The translations under genes and the position numbers were made by a program. The notes under the pieces are model-generated. The model ran no database searches, was not told where the DNA came from, and saw nothing but the letters and a program-made list of their open reading frames with translations. 63,737 bases of DNA from Prosthecobacter sp. (GTDB lineage Bacteria > Verrucomicrobiota > Verrucomicrobiia > Verrucomicrobiales > Verrucomicrobiaceae), in contig JAURHS010000006.1 in assembly GCA_030833205.1 (NCBI GenBank), positions 1 to 63,737 on the forward strand, read 5' to 3'. Positions 35,606 through 43,934 of this stretch are shown piece by piece. The first letter of the stretch is position 1, and each line of letters starts with the position of its first letter.

Positions 35606-37021
35606 CGGTGGCGTCGCGGCTGGGGGCACACTCTGCACGAGCGACGGCACCGGCCAGGGCGGGCCGCAGAACACTGGCTCTGGTTTCCAGGCGTGCAACT
35701 GGGAAGCGGCATTGGGGCAGCCCAGCTCCTTGAGCAAGGACGCGCACTCGCGCTGCCAAAGCAGCAGATCCGGCGGCCCATTGGGCTTGCGGGCCGTCCC
35801 TGGAAAAACCACATAACTGACACGCAAATCGCTCTCCGGCCTGCGGTAGGGAGTGGCCTTGTTGTTGACCGCCTGCGCCAACAGCAGTGAGGCCTCGCCC
35901 ATCTTGGCAGAGGGTCCATAATCACCGCAGATGGCGGGGAACATCCGACCGTTGTGGATGACCACCGCGTAGTCTCCCATCTGCGGCGTGTGGGCATTGC
36001 GCAGCTCCTGACCGCGGAAGACCAGGGAAAGCACAATGAACGGATCGAGGTCGGCCACCAGACTGCTGCGCGACTTCATGTCGGAAATTTCAAGCCTGAG
36101 CTGGTCGCGCAACTGCCGAAGCGCCTTGAGCTTTTCGGCGCCCATTGCCGAGGACTTCATTTGTTTCTCCACACCATCAAGGCGCTGCTGCCAGCGGCCC
36201 AGCAGGGGGTTGGGCACCTTGCCGCGCTTGCCCCAGGCGTAGCTGGTGAAGGGTTGATAATAGTCGGATTGGTGAATCGCCTCCTGCATGACAGGCATGC
36301 GATCGCCATCACTGCCGTCGCAGACCACATCCATCTCGGACTGAATCAGCAGGGCCTTGCGCCTGCTCTGTGGATGGGTGAGCTCAAGGATGGTTTCACA
36401 ATCGTAAAAGTTGTGCCGATCCAGTGCACGATTCAAACGCGTGAGATCGCGCTGCACCAGCTTCGCCTTGTTCTCATAAAGGCGATGAAAAAAACCCGAA
36501 ACTCGCGCCGTGGGAAGCATGGCCTGAAGATCTGGAAGCAACCCGCGCAGCTGGGGATCAATGCGCGAAAGCTCCTCCATTGAGGCATTCGCCCTGGGCA
36601 CCCGAACCTGGAGTTGAAATTGCGCCTGATAGGCCTTGGGATTGAGCCGCTCCAGACTGGCAAAGCCTCCGGGAAGCGTCTTCAGTTCAGTGGCAATTTC
36701 AATGCCGTTGAACAGGCTGGCGACATCCACCTCCTGCCTGGGAACAAACTGCGAGGGAAGCGGATCCGCCACTGGAACCTCCCGGATCACCTCCACTTTT
36801 TTCTCGACCATCACAGGCACCTTGACCTCACGCACCACCACTCGTTCCAAGCCCCATCTGGAGAGTTGGGGCCTGAGCCAATTGCGCAGTGATGCGCGAT
36901 TGACCCACAGCAAAACTGCAGCAGTCAGCAGCGCTGCCAGCATCAGCAACGCAAGCCCAGCGAGAGCGCGCCACAACCAGCGACTCCCCTGCGGGGCCTG
37001 AGACGAAATGGAATGCATCAT
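35588..37021 (-). CDS. Membrane-anchored GH75 chitosanase-like protein
   Basis: A 477-residue protein with one transmembrane helix at about 17-38 and a valine/lysine/glutamate-rich linker (VEKKVEVIREVPV). The C-terminal half resembles family 75 glycoside hydrolases: QSEMDVVCDGSDGDRMP, then QSDYYQPFTSYAW, then VVIHNGRMFPAICGDYGPSAKM with GEASLLLAQAV. Asp367 (in CGDYGP) and Glu376 (in MGEAS) sit where the family's catalytic pair lies, though closer together than in fungal enzymes. If active it would cut chitosan-like glycans in the periplasm. The N-terminal region (to about 200) is unassigned. It lies 6 bases downstream of the SDR gene. Confidence 0.62.
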   Translation of the reverse strand: MMHSISSQAPQGSRWLWRALAGLALLMLAALLTAAVLLWVNRASLRNWLRPQLSRWGLERVVVREVKVPVMVEKKVEVIREVPVADPLPSQFVPRQEVDVASLFNGIEIATELKTLPGGFASLERLNPKAYQAQFQLQVRVPRANASMEELSRIDPQLRGLLPDLQAMLPTARVSGFFHRLYENKAKLVQRDLTRLNRALDRHNFYDCETILELTHPQSRRKALLIQSEMDVVCDGSDGDRMPVMQEAIHQSDYYQPFTSYAWGKRGKVPNPLLGRWQQRLDGVEKQMKSSAMGAEKLKALRQLRDQLRLEISDMKSRSSLVADLDPFIVLSLVFRGQELRNAHTPQMGDYAVVIHNGRMFPAICGDYGPSAKMGEASLLLAQAVNNKATPYRRPESDLRVSYVVFPGTARKPNGPPDLLLWQRECASLLKELGCPNAASQLHAWKPEPVFCGPPWPVPSLVQSVPPAATPPSSGSR

Positions 37022-37027
37022 GACTGC

Positions 37028-37849
37028 TCAGTGACTTTGATACCGCCAGCGCAACACCGCACGCAACAAACTCACGGGCAGCAGCCGGCAAACACGGGAC
37101 AGCAGCCATACCGCAAGCCCGGGATGCACGCAAGGATCGGCACGGCGCATGCCCTCAAGCGCAAGGGCCACCACACGCGCCGGAGGCTGACGCAGGAGGC
37201 CATGGCCGCGGCGGTCCGTGTCCGCTCCCTGTTCCCGCTTGGCCTGCCTGCTGAATTCAGTGGCCGTTGGCCCGGGGCAAAGGCAGGTCACCCCAACGCC
37301 CCTGGCGCAGCATTCGATGGCCAGGGCCTCGCTGAACTGCTGCACAAAGCCCTTACTGGCAGCGTAGAGGGCGAATTCAGGCAGGGGCATGCTGCCGGCC
37401 AAAGAACCCACCTGGAGGATCCGAGCGGGAGCATGCGCTTCGAGCAGGGGCATCAAACCGTGACTCAGTTCCACCACAGCCAGCATGTTGAGTTGCATCA
37501 TGGCCTCAAGCTTGGACCACTGAGCTGTGGCCACACTGCCGTAATCGCCCATGCCGGCGTTGTTGATGAGCACATTGATTGAGCAAGCCCGCTGGCGCAA
37601 CCCCTCGACCAACTCACGCCTTGCCCTGGGATCGCAAAGATCACAGACCAGAACCTCGATCATCAAGGACGGGTGGGTGGCCTGCAACTCCTCGCGCAGG
37701 CCCTGCAACAACTCCACCCTGCGGGCCACCAACCACAGCGCTGAGGCCTTCGGCGCCAACTGACGGGCAAACTCCGCACCCAAACCCGAGGAAGCGCCGG
37801 TGATCAGGGCACGGCAGCCCAGGAGGCTGAAAGGAGTGACAGTAGGCAT
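37028..37849 (-). CDS. SDR-family NAD(P)-dependent oxidoreductase
   Basis: A 273-residue classical short-chain dehydrogenase. The cofactor site ITGASSGLGAEF is at about 16-27, NNAG at about 92-95, the catalytic serine in LQVGSLAGS, and the YxxxK pair in LYAASKGF. The C-terminus carries a hydrophobic stretch (WLLSRVCRLLPVSLLRAVLRW), so it may attach to membrane. It resembles the DltE/YqjQ-like short-chain group; the substrate is not known. It precedes the GH75-like gene by 6 bases and is divergent from a cupin gene 45 bases away. Confidence 0.87.
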   Translation of the reverse strand: MPTVTPFSLLGCRALITGASSGLGAEFARQLAPKASALWLVARRVELLQGLREELQATHPSLMIEVLVCDLCDPRARRELVEGLRQRACSINVLINNAGMGDYGSVATAQWSKLEAMMQLNMLAVVELSHGLMPLLEAHAPARILQVGSLAGSMPLPEFALYAASKGFVQQFSEALAIECCARGVGVTCLCPGPTATEFSRQAKREQGADTDRRGHGLLRQPPARVVALALEGMRRADPCVHPGLAVWLLSRVCRLLPVSLLRAVLRWRYQSH

Positions 37850-37894
37850 GGCTTGATTGCGGGCGCGCGAACGGCATCATTGGGCCATTCGCCC

Positions 37895-38248
37895 ATGACA
37901 ATCAACTCCCTTGCAAAGCAGGTCCCCTTCACCACCAAGGACGGCAGCTGCATCCGCAGCCTGCTCGACCTCACCAATGCGCCCGTGCAGCAGCAGTCCC
38001 TTGCTGAGGCCAGTCTGCCTGCGGGCCTCGCCACCCAGCGGCACTATCACCGCAAAAGCGAGGAATTTTACTTCATCCTTGAGGGCCAGGGTCTGATGGA
38101 GATTGACGGAGAACAACAAGCCGTGGGCACTGGGGACGCCATCCTCATTCCCGCTGGCTCCTGGCACCAGCTCACGGCTCATGGGCCGATTCGCCTGCTG
38201 TGCTGCTGCGCGCCGCCCTACTCGCATGAAGACACTTACTTCGAGTGA
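37895..38248 (+). CDS. Small cupin-domain protein
   Basis: A 117-residue single-cupin protein. Motif one is HYHRKSEEFYFILEGQG (His, His, Glu metal ligands) and motif two AILIPAGSWHQL (His). It therefore should bind a divalent metal. Single cupins of this size act as isomerases, dioxygenases or sensors; nothing here decides. The ATG at 37895 (MTINSLAK) is the natural start; the frame upstream to 37853 looks non-coding. It is convergent with the sulfatase gene, 33 bases apart. Confidence 0.85.
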   Translation: MTINSLAKQVPFTTKDGSCIRSLLDLTNAPVQQQSLAEASLPAGLATQRHYHRKSEEFYFILEGQGLMEIDGEQQAVGTGDAILIPAGSWHQLTAHGPIRLLCCCAPPYSHEDTYFE

Positions 38249-38281
38249 TGAGGCCGGCGGGCTGCGCGGCAAGCACAGAGA

Positions 38282-40027
38282 CTACCGGGTCGCCGGCTTG
38301 CCTCTGGAGTCGCCAATGAACTCCTTGCGGCTGACCAGGCCGTCCCTGTTGAGATCGAACTTTTCAAAGCGGGCCCGCGCGGTCCCGATGTCCCCGCCCT
38401 GTGCGGCAAGATACTCCTGTAGCGTAAGCGTTTCCTTTCCAGGGTAGAGGCGATCATAGCGCTGCTCACGCGTCTCATCGGAGTTGGCGGGCAAGCCCTT
38501 GCCGCTGGATTTGCTGATCACCTTTTTGCCACTCTTTTGGGGTTCAACATCACTGCCGGTGGCAGGCAGATGCTGCTTCAGTGACTCCACCAACCCCGCA
38601 TGCTCGGCACGGTTGGCAAGGTTGACGGTTTCCTGCGGATCGCCCTGCTCATCGTAAAGTTCCACAAACCCGATCTCTGCGCTATTGCGCTTGCGCCAGA
38701 AGGTGCAACGCCATTGCGGGGTTCGCACGCTGTAACCCATGAGACTGCCGCCGTGTTCCTTGGAGGAACGGGGATAAACGCTCACGGCAGGCTTCTGCAT
38801 TGGGGCATCAGGCCGTTGAAGATAAGGCACCAGACTCATGCCGGCAAGCCCACTGGGCACTGTCAAACCACAAAGCTCTGCCAAGGTCGGATACACATCC
38901 ACAAACTCCACGGGAGCCGCGCAATGTCTGCCAGCGGCTGCACACTTCGGGTGGGCAATCAACAAGGGCGCGCGGACCGCGGCCTCGAAGTTGGTGTGTT
39001 TATGCCAAAGCCCATGCTCACCGAGTTGCCAGCCGTGATCGCCCCACAACACCACCACCGTGCGATCCATCAAGCCCTCACGCTCGAGGGCATCAAGCAG
39101 CCGACCAATCTGCGCATCCGTGTAGCTAATGCAGGCATGGTACCCATGACGCAGAGCCTTGGCGAAATCTGCAGGAATGGGATTGTCCTGGGGCACACCG
39201 GGATAGGAGTGCAACTCCCCATTGGTATGTCCGACAAACTCGGCGCTGCCCTCTGGCAGACGCTGAAAATCAGGCGCTGGAATTTGTTCGGGGTCATGAA
39301 GGTCCCAATACTTCTTCGGAGCCACAAAGGGCAGATGCGGCTTCACAAACCCCACACCGAGAAAGAAAGGCTTGCCCGCCCGACGAAGCGCCGCCAAGCG
39401 CCGCACCGCCTCCGCGGCAACGGCACCATCGGGCAACTCATCATCATGCTTGGGACTGACTTCGAAGGCTGGCCCCTTCTTGCCAGGCTTGCCGCCCTTG
39501 CGCTTGGCGGGGTCTGGGAGCGGATTGGCAAACTCACTGCCAACGCCGGCAAAACGGGTCACCTGATGCCGCGTCCAGTCCTTCTCGTCCACACTGACCA
39601 TCTCCCCGCTGGGAAACCAACGCGGTTCACTCCACGAGGGGCCGTCCTCAAAACCGTGGTGCTCGATCTTCCCCAATCCTGAGGTGTGGTAGCCGTTCAT
39701 ACGAAAGTGCTGCGGCAGCGTGATGCAATGGGGCTGCGCCTCACGGAAATGGGTCTCGAGATCCCAAACCTTGGTGCTGTCGGGCCGCAGCCCCGTCAGC
39801 ATTGCTGTGCGCGACGGACTGCAAACCGCCTGCGCACAATACGCCCGATCGAAGACAATGCCGCGGGCGGCCAAACGATCGAGATGCGGCGTCTTGGCAT
39901 GTTTGACGCCGTAACAGCCCAGATCAGTACGCAGGTCATCCACCGCGATGAAGAGGACATTTAGCCTCTCTTGGCAGAGCGCGGCGGACAATGGGGCAAG
40001 GAGAAGCAATGCAAGGAGAACTCTCAT
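38282..40027 (-). CDS. Secreted sulfatase (iduronate-2-sulfatase type) with C-terminal EF-hand
   Basis: A 581-residue protein. Signal peptide (LLALLLLAPLSAALC) then LNVLFIAVDDLRTDLGCYG with the calcium aspartates. The modification site is CSPSRTAML (C-x-P-x-R), whose cysteine must become formylglycine. ALPEGSAEF and WGDHGWQLGEHGLWHKHTN are characteristic of iduronate-2-sulfatase/choline-sulfatase relatives. After the sulfatase fold a linker rich in lysine and serine leads to a canonical EF-hand loop, DLNRDGLVSRKEF. The likely substrate is a sulfated polysaccharide or sugar outside the cytoplasm. No formylglycine-generating enzyme is in the window. It is 99 bases after the isomerase gene. Confidence 0.92.
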   Translation of the reverse strand: MRVLLALLLLAPLSAALCQERLNVLFIAVDDLRTDLGCYGVKHAKTPHLDRLAARGIVFDRAYCAQAVCSPSRTAMLTGLRPDSTKVWDLETHFREAQPHCITLPQHFRMNGYHTSGLGKIEHHGFEDGPSWSEPRWFPSGEMVSVDEKDWTRHQVTRFAGVGSEFANPLPDPAKRKGGKPGKKGPAFEVSPKHDDELPDGAVAAEAVRRLAALRRAGKPFFLGVGFVKPHLPFVAPKKYWDLHDPEQIPAPDFQRLPEGSAEFVGHTNGELHSYPGVPQDNPIPADFAKALRHGYHACISYTDAQIGRLLDALEREGLMDRTVVVLWGDHGWQLGEHGLWHKHTNFEAAVRAPLLIAHPKCAAAGRHCAAPVEFVDVYPTLAELCGLTVPSGLAGMSLVPYLQRPDAPMQKPAVSVYPRSSKEHGGSLMGYSVRTPQWRCTFWRKRNSAEIGFVELYDEQGDPQETVNLANRAEHAGLVESLKQHLPATGSDVEPQKSGKKVISKSSGKGLPANSDETREQRYDRLYPGKETLTLQEYLAAQGGDIGTARARFEKFDLNRDGLVSRKEFIGDSRGKPATR

Positions 40028-40126
40028 GGTTGGCTCTCCAAAACAGCAAAAAGGCAAAGACCTATCGTCAAAAAAGAGGAACTCAGGAACCCTCTTGCGC
40101 CTTGCCTCGGCAGCCGCCACGGGGCC

Positions 40127-41011
40127 TCAGGAGGCCAATTGCCGCCTCGCCTGGGTGAGCATCTGGTCAAAAAGCCGCCGCTGCTCGGCCAGCGCGGCGC
40201 CTCGATCCGCTGGCTTGCTGCTGGCCTCCAGAAGCACCCAACCGGCATAGTCCTCGGCGGCAAGCAGCGCAATCAGCTTGGCAAAGGGATACTTCGGCTG
40301 ATCGAGCTCACGCACATGGACCGTCGAACCCAGCATCGCCTTGACCATGGCAAAATTCGCCTCAATGCCACTGCCCTTGAGATCGGCATCGTTGCTGTTC
40401 CAGCAGACCCTGACATTGTCGCGATTGGCAACCTCCATGATGCGCGCGATTTGGGCCAAATCAGTGACCCCGCCATGAACTTCAAGGCGGATCTCTTGGC
40501 CAAAGCCGCTGGCTTCATCGCCGAGCTGAGCGAGGCAGTTGCCGATCTGCTCCAGCGTGCGCTCCACTTCAACGCCCTTGGGCAGGGCATTGGGCTTTAC
40601 CTTCACGCCGCTGCCACCGATGTCGTGACTCAGACGGATGAACTGCCTCGCCAGCGCCATTTGTTGCTCAACCTCTGCCTTCTGCGGACTGTGGAATTCG
40701 CAGTTGGTGCCCATGCCAAGAAGGGTCACCGAAGACCCCTCGAACCGGTTGCGCACCTCGCGCCTCGCCGCCGCATCAAGGCCGGCATGAACACCGTGAG
40801 CATGCTCGATGCGAAGCTCCACACCATCGAGCTTGGCGCGCTGGCACTGCTCGATGAGTGTGGGCACATCCCAGTCCGCGCCCCACATGTAGGTCACCAG
40901 GCCAAAATGCATGCCATCCCCAAGATGGCTGAGCCGACCCGCCGACTGAGCCAACGCAGGCCATGCGGGCAGGCTGGCCAAGGCGGAGAGAAGACGACGA
41001 CGGGTGGGCAT
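40127..41011 (-). CDS. Sugar phosphate isomerase/epimerase-like TIM barrel with twin-arginine leader
   Basis: A 294-residue AP-endonuclease-2/xylose-isomerase-like TIM barrel. Recognisable stretches are HFGLVTYMWGADWDVPTLIEQ, LDGVELRIEHAHGVH, EIRLEVHGGVTDLAQI, VCWNSNDADLKG and YAGWVLLEASS, giving acidic and histidine metal ligands. The N-terminus MPTRRRLLSALASLPAWPALAQ looks like a Tat signal (RRR followed by hydrophobic), so it may be exported folded. Such exported members are common in PVC genomes; substrates are unknown. It lies between the MFS and the sulfatase gene in one direction. Confidence 0.85.
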   Translation of the reverse strand: MPTRRRLLSALASLPAWPALAQSAGRLSHLGDGMHFGLVTYMWGADWDVPTLIEQCQRAKLDGVELRIEHAHGVHAGLDAAARREVRNRFEGSSVTLLGMGTNCEFHSPQKAEVEQQMALARQFIRLSHDIGGSGVKVKPNALPKGVEVERTLEQIGNCLAQLGDEASGFGQEIRLEVHGGVTDLAQIARIMEVANRDNVRVCWNSNDADLKGSGIEANFAMVKAMLGSTVHVRELDQPKYPFAKLIALLAAEDYAGWVLLEASSKPADRGAALAEQRRLFDQMLTQARRQLAS

Positions 41012-41044
41012 CTGTTCTCAACGCCCGACCGGCCGCAACATCTT

Positions 41045-42349
41045 TCAAGCCGCGGCCCCAGGCTCGCGGCTGACCGGCTTGGTGGCATCCACGGCCAAGG
41101 CGCAAAGCCCCGCCAGCACAAAGGCAGCCGCGCAAAGCCAGACCCCTTCATGGCGATCCTGGTTGTGGTCGTAAACCACCAGCACCTTGTTGAACAGCAG
41201 CGGCATGATTGCGGCCCCGAGATTGCCCCACATGTTGCCCCAGCCAAAGAGCTGCGCCTGATGCTTGCCGCTGATGTCCTGCATGGTGGTCCACATCGCG
41301 GGCAAGCCCAAATCCGCCCAGAAGGCCACCAGGCCAAAGACCACCGCCAAGGCCACGGGAGACTTCAGTTGCAGGGCCAGCAGATAAAGGGCGGCGGCCA
41401 CAAACTTGCTCAAGGCCATGGGCAACATTCGGCCCATGCGCCTGCCATGGCGGCGACAGATCCAATCGGTGCAAAGGCCACCCAGGGGCAGCGACAAAAT
41501 ACCGATGGTCAGGGCCACTGTGGACACCATGCCACTGTCGCGCTCGCTCAGGCCGATGACCTCGCGCAAATAATCCGGCAACGAGAGAATCAGGAAGGCC
41601 CAACCGATGTTGGTGAAAAACTGCACGCTGTTGGCCAGCCAGAGATTGCCACTGGACATGGCATCGGCCCAGGGGAACCGCCGCGGTGGCTCCCGAGTGG
41701 GCAGGAACTCTCCCCTGCCCTCAGCTAGCAGGCGGATTTCAGCCTCGCTGCACCCTGGGTGCTGTCGGGGATGGTCGCGGAATACCAGCCAAAACGCAGC
41801 AGCCACGGCGAGGCCAAACCCGCCATAGATCCAGCCAGCAGCACGCCAATCTCCAAAGGCAAGGATCAACCATGCCGTAAGCAGCGGTGCCGTAGCGCCC
41901 CCAACCCGACCGCCCCAGGAAATCAGGCTGCTTGAGAATCCGCGCGCTGAGCCGTGGGCCCAACGAGTCATCATGCCGCTGCCCGCCGGGTAGTACCCGG
42001 CCTCAGCCAACCCACAGAGCAGCCGCGCCAGCATCAGGCCCACAAAGCCTGTGGCCAAGCTGGTGGCCGCAGTGAAGATCGACCAGGCCGCGATGTAAAT
42101 GGTGATGAGCACACGCGCGCCAAAACGATCGCTGAGCCAGCCTGCCGGGACCTGAAACAAGGCATAGGCCCAGAAAAAGGCGCCCTTGATCCAGTCGAGT
42201 TGCCAGCCCTCGAGCCTGACCTGGGCCTTGAAGGAATCTGAGGTGAGAATGTTGGCCAGACAGATGCGGTCCAAATACATCAGGAAGGCGACAACGGCGG
42301 CCATCGCCAACACGCGGTGTCTCACGCGGCTGTCTGGGGAGTTGGGCAT
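41045..42349 (-). CDS. MFS transporter, anion:cation symporter type
   Basis: A 434-residue inner-membrane protein with about 12 helices. The first helix ends FLMYLDRICLANI, and FFWAYALFQVPAGWLSDRFGARVLITIYIAAWSIFT is the family signature region of the glucarate/hexuronate/phthalate (ACS) group. The likely cargo is a sugar acid or other organic anion. I chose MPNSPDSR (42349) over the ATG 21 bases upstream; both are possible. It is the first gene of the MFS-isomerase-sulfatase series, 34 bases before the isomerase gene. Confidence 0.87.
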   Translation of the reverse strand: MPNSPDSRVRHRVLAMAAVVAFLMYLDRICLANILTSDSFKAQVRLEGWQLDWIKGAFFWAYALFQVPAGWLSDRFGARVLITIYIAAWSIFTAATSLATGFVGLMLARLLCGLAEAGYYPAGSGMMTRWAHGSARGFSSSLISWGGRVGGATAPLLTAWLILAFGDWRAAGWIYGGFGLAVAAAFWLVFRDHPRQHPGCSEAEIRLLAEGRGEFLPTREPPRRFPWADAMSSGNLWLANSVQFFTNIGWAFLILSLPDYLREVIGLSERDSGMVSTVALTIGILSLPLGGLCTDWICRRHGRRMGRMLPMALSKFVAAALYLLALQLKSPVALAVVFGLVAFWADLGLPAMWTTMQDISGKHQAQLFGWGNMWGNLGAAIMPLLFNKVLVVYDHNQDRHEGVWLCAAAFVLAGLCALAVDATKPVSREPGAAA

Positions 42350-42417
42350 GGCAACACCAACTCCCTGCAAGGGCCCGTTCTAACCAATGGCGATGGGTTT
42401 TCCGGTAAAAAGAACAC

Positions 42418-43215
42418 TCAGGAGCCACCGCCTTGGATCAGGCCCTGCGCCCAGCCATTCTCCGGACGACGCTGCAACTCGCGGATCAACTCCTTGACCC
42501 GGTGTGGCCGCCAAATCTTTTCAAAGCTCAGGCAGGCGCCAGATTGCTGTGAAGACAGGATCTCCAAACTGCCGAACCCAAACAACCCCGACAGGCCCCG
42601 TTGCTTGACATCAAGGCTGCGGATGTCGCGGATGAGAATCTCGCGGGAATTCTGACCCAGCAGACCCCAGCGATGCTCAATGCGATCGGCGGTGATGAGA
42701 TAGTCGTGGCAGCGCCTGCGCACAAAGGCCCACAGGAACAAGGTGCCGCCCAATAAAAAACAAAACAAGGCGTAGCCCTCCTCGCGGGAGAGGAAGGCAA
42801 CGGCGCCAGCTTCAGCGGCCAAGGCCAATCCCACCACCTTCCAGTAATGCGCCCAGGAGGGATGGGAAAAATACAGCCATTGTTCCCGAGCATCGCCCCC
42901 CTGCTCGTCCCTGGGGCCACGGGAGCGCGGCGCGGGCGAGGAGGGTTGCGGCCAGTGCGGGTCCTGATCCGGAGCCAACTCCTGATAGCCGGGGCCGCGG
43001 GCAGCGCGACCGCCAGCGCGCAGCGCGCCCGCTGACCAAGGCGAAGAAGCCGACTCGTTCAATTGCAGGACCTCAGCAACCCGCAGCACCTGACGGCTGC
43101 GCACATCGGTGCAGCAACCCCGCGGGTCAATGCTGCCGTTTTCCACCAGGGAGCGAAGGTCCTCACGGGAGAGCAGTCCGCTGATTTGAGGATAGTCGTG
43201 AAGCAGGTACTGCAT
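42418..43215 (-). CDS. Membrane protein with bacterial PH (bPH2) domain
   Basis: A 265-residue protein. Residues about 10-55 (GLLSREDLRSLVENGSIDP) resemble the small GYF-2-like domain (DUF4339) found in front of membrane domains. A proline-rich linker follows. Two transmembrane helices at about 125-165 lead into a bPH2 domain: CHDYLITADRIEHRWGLLG, EILIRDIRSLDVKQRGLSGLFGFGSLEI. bPH2 proteins are thought to sit at the membrane without known ligand. The GYF-2 call is less certain than the PH call. Confidence 0.72.
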   Translation of the reverse strand: MQYLLHDYPQISGLLSREDLRSLVENGSIDPRGCCTDVRSRQVLRVAEVLQLNESASSPWSAGALRAGGRAARGPGYQELAPDQDPHWPQPSSPAPRSRGPRDEQGGDAREQWLYFSHPSWAHYWKVVGLALAAEAGAVAFLSREEGYALFCFLLGGTLFLWAFVRRRCHDYLITADRIEHRWGLLGQNSREILIRDIRSLDVKQRGLSGLFGFGSLEILSSQQSGACLSFEKIWRPHRVKELIRELQRRPENGWAQGLIQGGGS

Positions 43216-43275
43216 GGGTCAACGCGGCGTTTCATTCCATGACTGCCTGCCCAAAAATCAAGCAAAATAGGCACC

Positions 43276-43770
43276 TTAGGGCTCCGGAGCCGGAGGCAGA
43301 AGGTCCTCGCGAGCCAGAAGCGCACGAATCTCTGCAGGCCCCCACTCGATGGCGGGATGGCGACACATCTCCCCAAGCAGGGGCGTGAGGCGATCCACCT
43401 CGGCCACTGCGGCGTGCACCAAGGCCGCGATCAAACGCGGCTGAGGTTGTTCTCGCGGAAACAGGCTGCCGACCCGGAACAAGGCGCTGCCCTGATCCCA
43501 GACAAGCTCCAAGGCACCAAGGTTGAGGGACTCATTGGCCCGCATCAACAACTGAGCGGCTGGGGCTCGCCACGCGGGCTCAATGCGCACACTGCACTGC
43601 GCCACAACGCTGACCAAGCCTGCCTCCTCGTGGGACTGAACATGCAGCGGAACCTTGCCGTGATGCGCCTCAAAGGCGGCCTCGACCACGGTCTGACCGG
43701 GCACCTGATGAAAACTCCAGCCCTGGGCCTCGAAGGCGCCCAGAACGGCCTGATGCAGTGGTGACGACAT
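43276..43770 (-). CDS. YbjN-domain protein
   Basis: A 164-residue protein with the secretion-chaperone-like YbjN fold: FEAQGWSFHQVPGQTVVEAAFEAHHGKVPLHVQ at the N-terminus, VSVVAQCSVRIEP, LLMRANESLNLGALELVWDQGSALFRVGSLF, and LIAALVHAAVAEVDRLTPLL. YbjN domains modulate stress and other functions by protein contact. The frame is open to 43932 but those codons would run through the tRNA, so I set the start at 43770. It begins 16 bases after the tRNA and is probably read through from it. Confidence 0.72.
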   Translation of the reverse strand: MSSPLHQAVLGAFEAQGWSFHQVPGQTVVEAAFEAHHGKVPLHVQSHEEAGLVSVVAQCSVRIEPAWRAPAAQLLMRANESLNLGALELVWDQGSALFRVGSLFPREQPQPRLIAALVHAAVAEVDRLTPLLGEMCRHPAIEWGPAEIRALLAREDLLPPAPEP

Positions 43771-43786
43771 GAGCCTAAACGGGGGA

Positions 43787-43863
43787 TGGTCGGGACGGCG
43801 AGATTCGAACTCACGACTTCTTACTCCCAAAGCAAGCGCTCTACCAGGCTGAGCTACGTCCCG
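43787..43863 (-). tRNA. tRNA-Pro(TGG)
   Basis: Read on the minus strand it starts CGGGACG and ends CGTCCCG-A-CCA, a perfect seven-base acceptor stem with discriminator A and encoded CCA. The D arm is GCTC-AGCCTGGTA-GAGC, the anticodon arm CTTGC-TTTGGGA-GTAAG with anticodon TGG, and the T arm GTGAG-TTCGAAT-CTCGC (one G-C/T-type mismatch tolerated). Anticodon TGG reads proline CCA and CCG codons. It lies between the DUF1501 gene and the YbjN gene. Confidence 0.96.
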
Positions 43864-43934
43864 AACCCCGAATGAACGGGAGCAGGAACCATCATGCAGC
43901 CAAAGCAAAGACGCAAGCTGGAAAAAGCTCAAAA

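Noticed and set aside
39971..41728. 585-codon plus-strand frame
   Set aside because: Antisense to the isomerase and MFS genes, with no recognisable domain.
43771..43932. N-terminal extension of the YbjN-like protein
   Set aside because: It would translate through tRNA-Pro; the family match begins at 43770.
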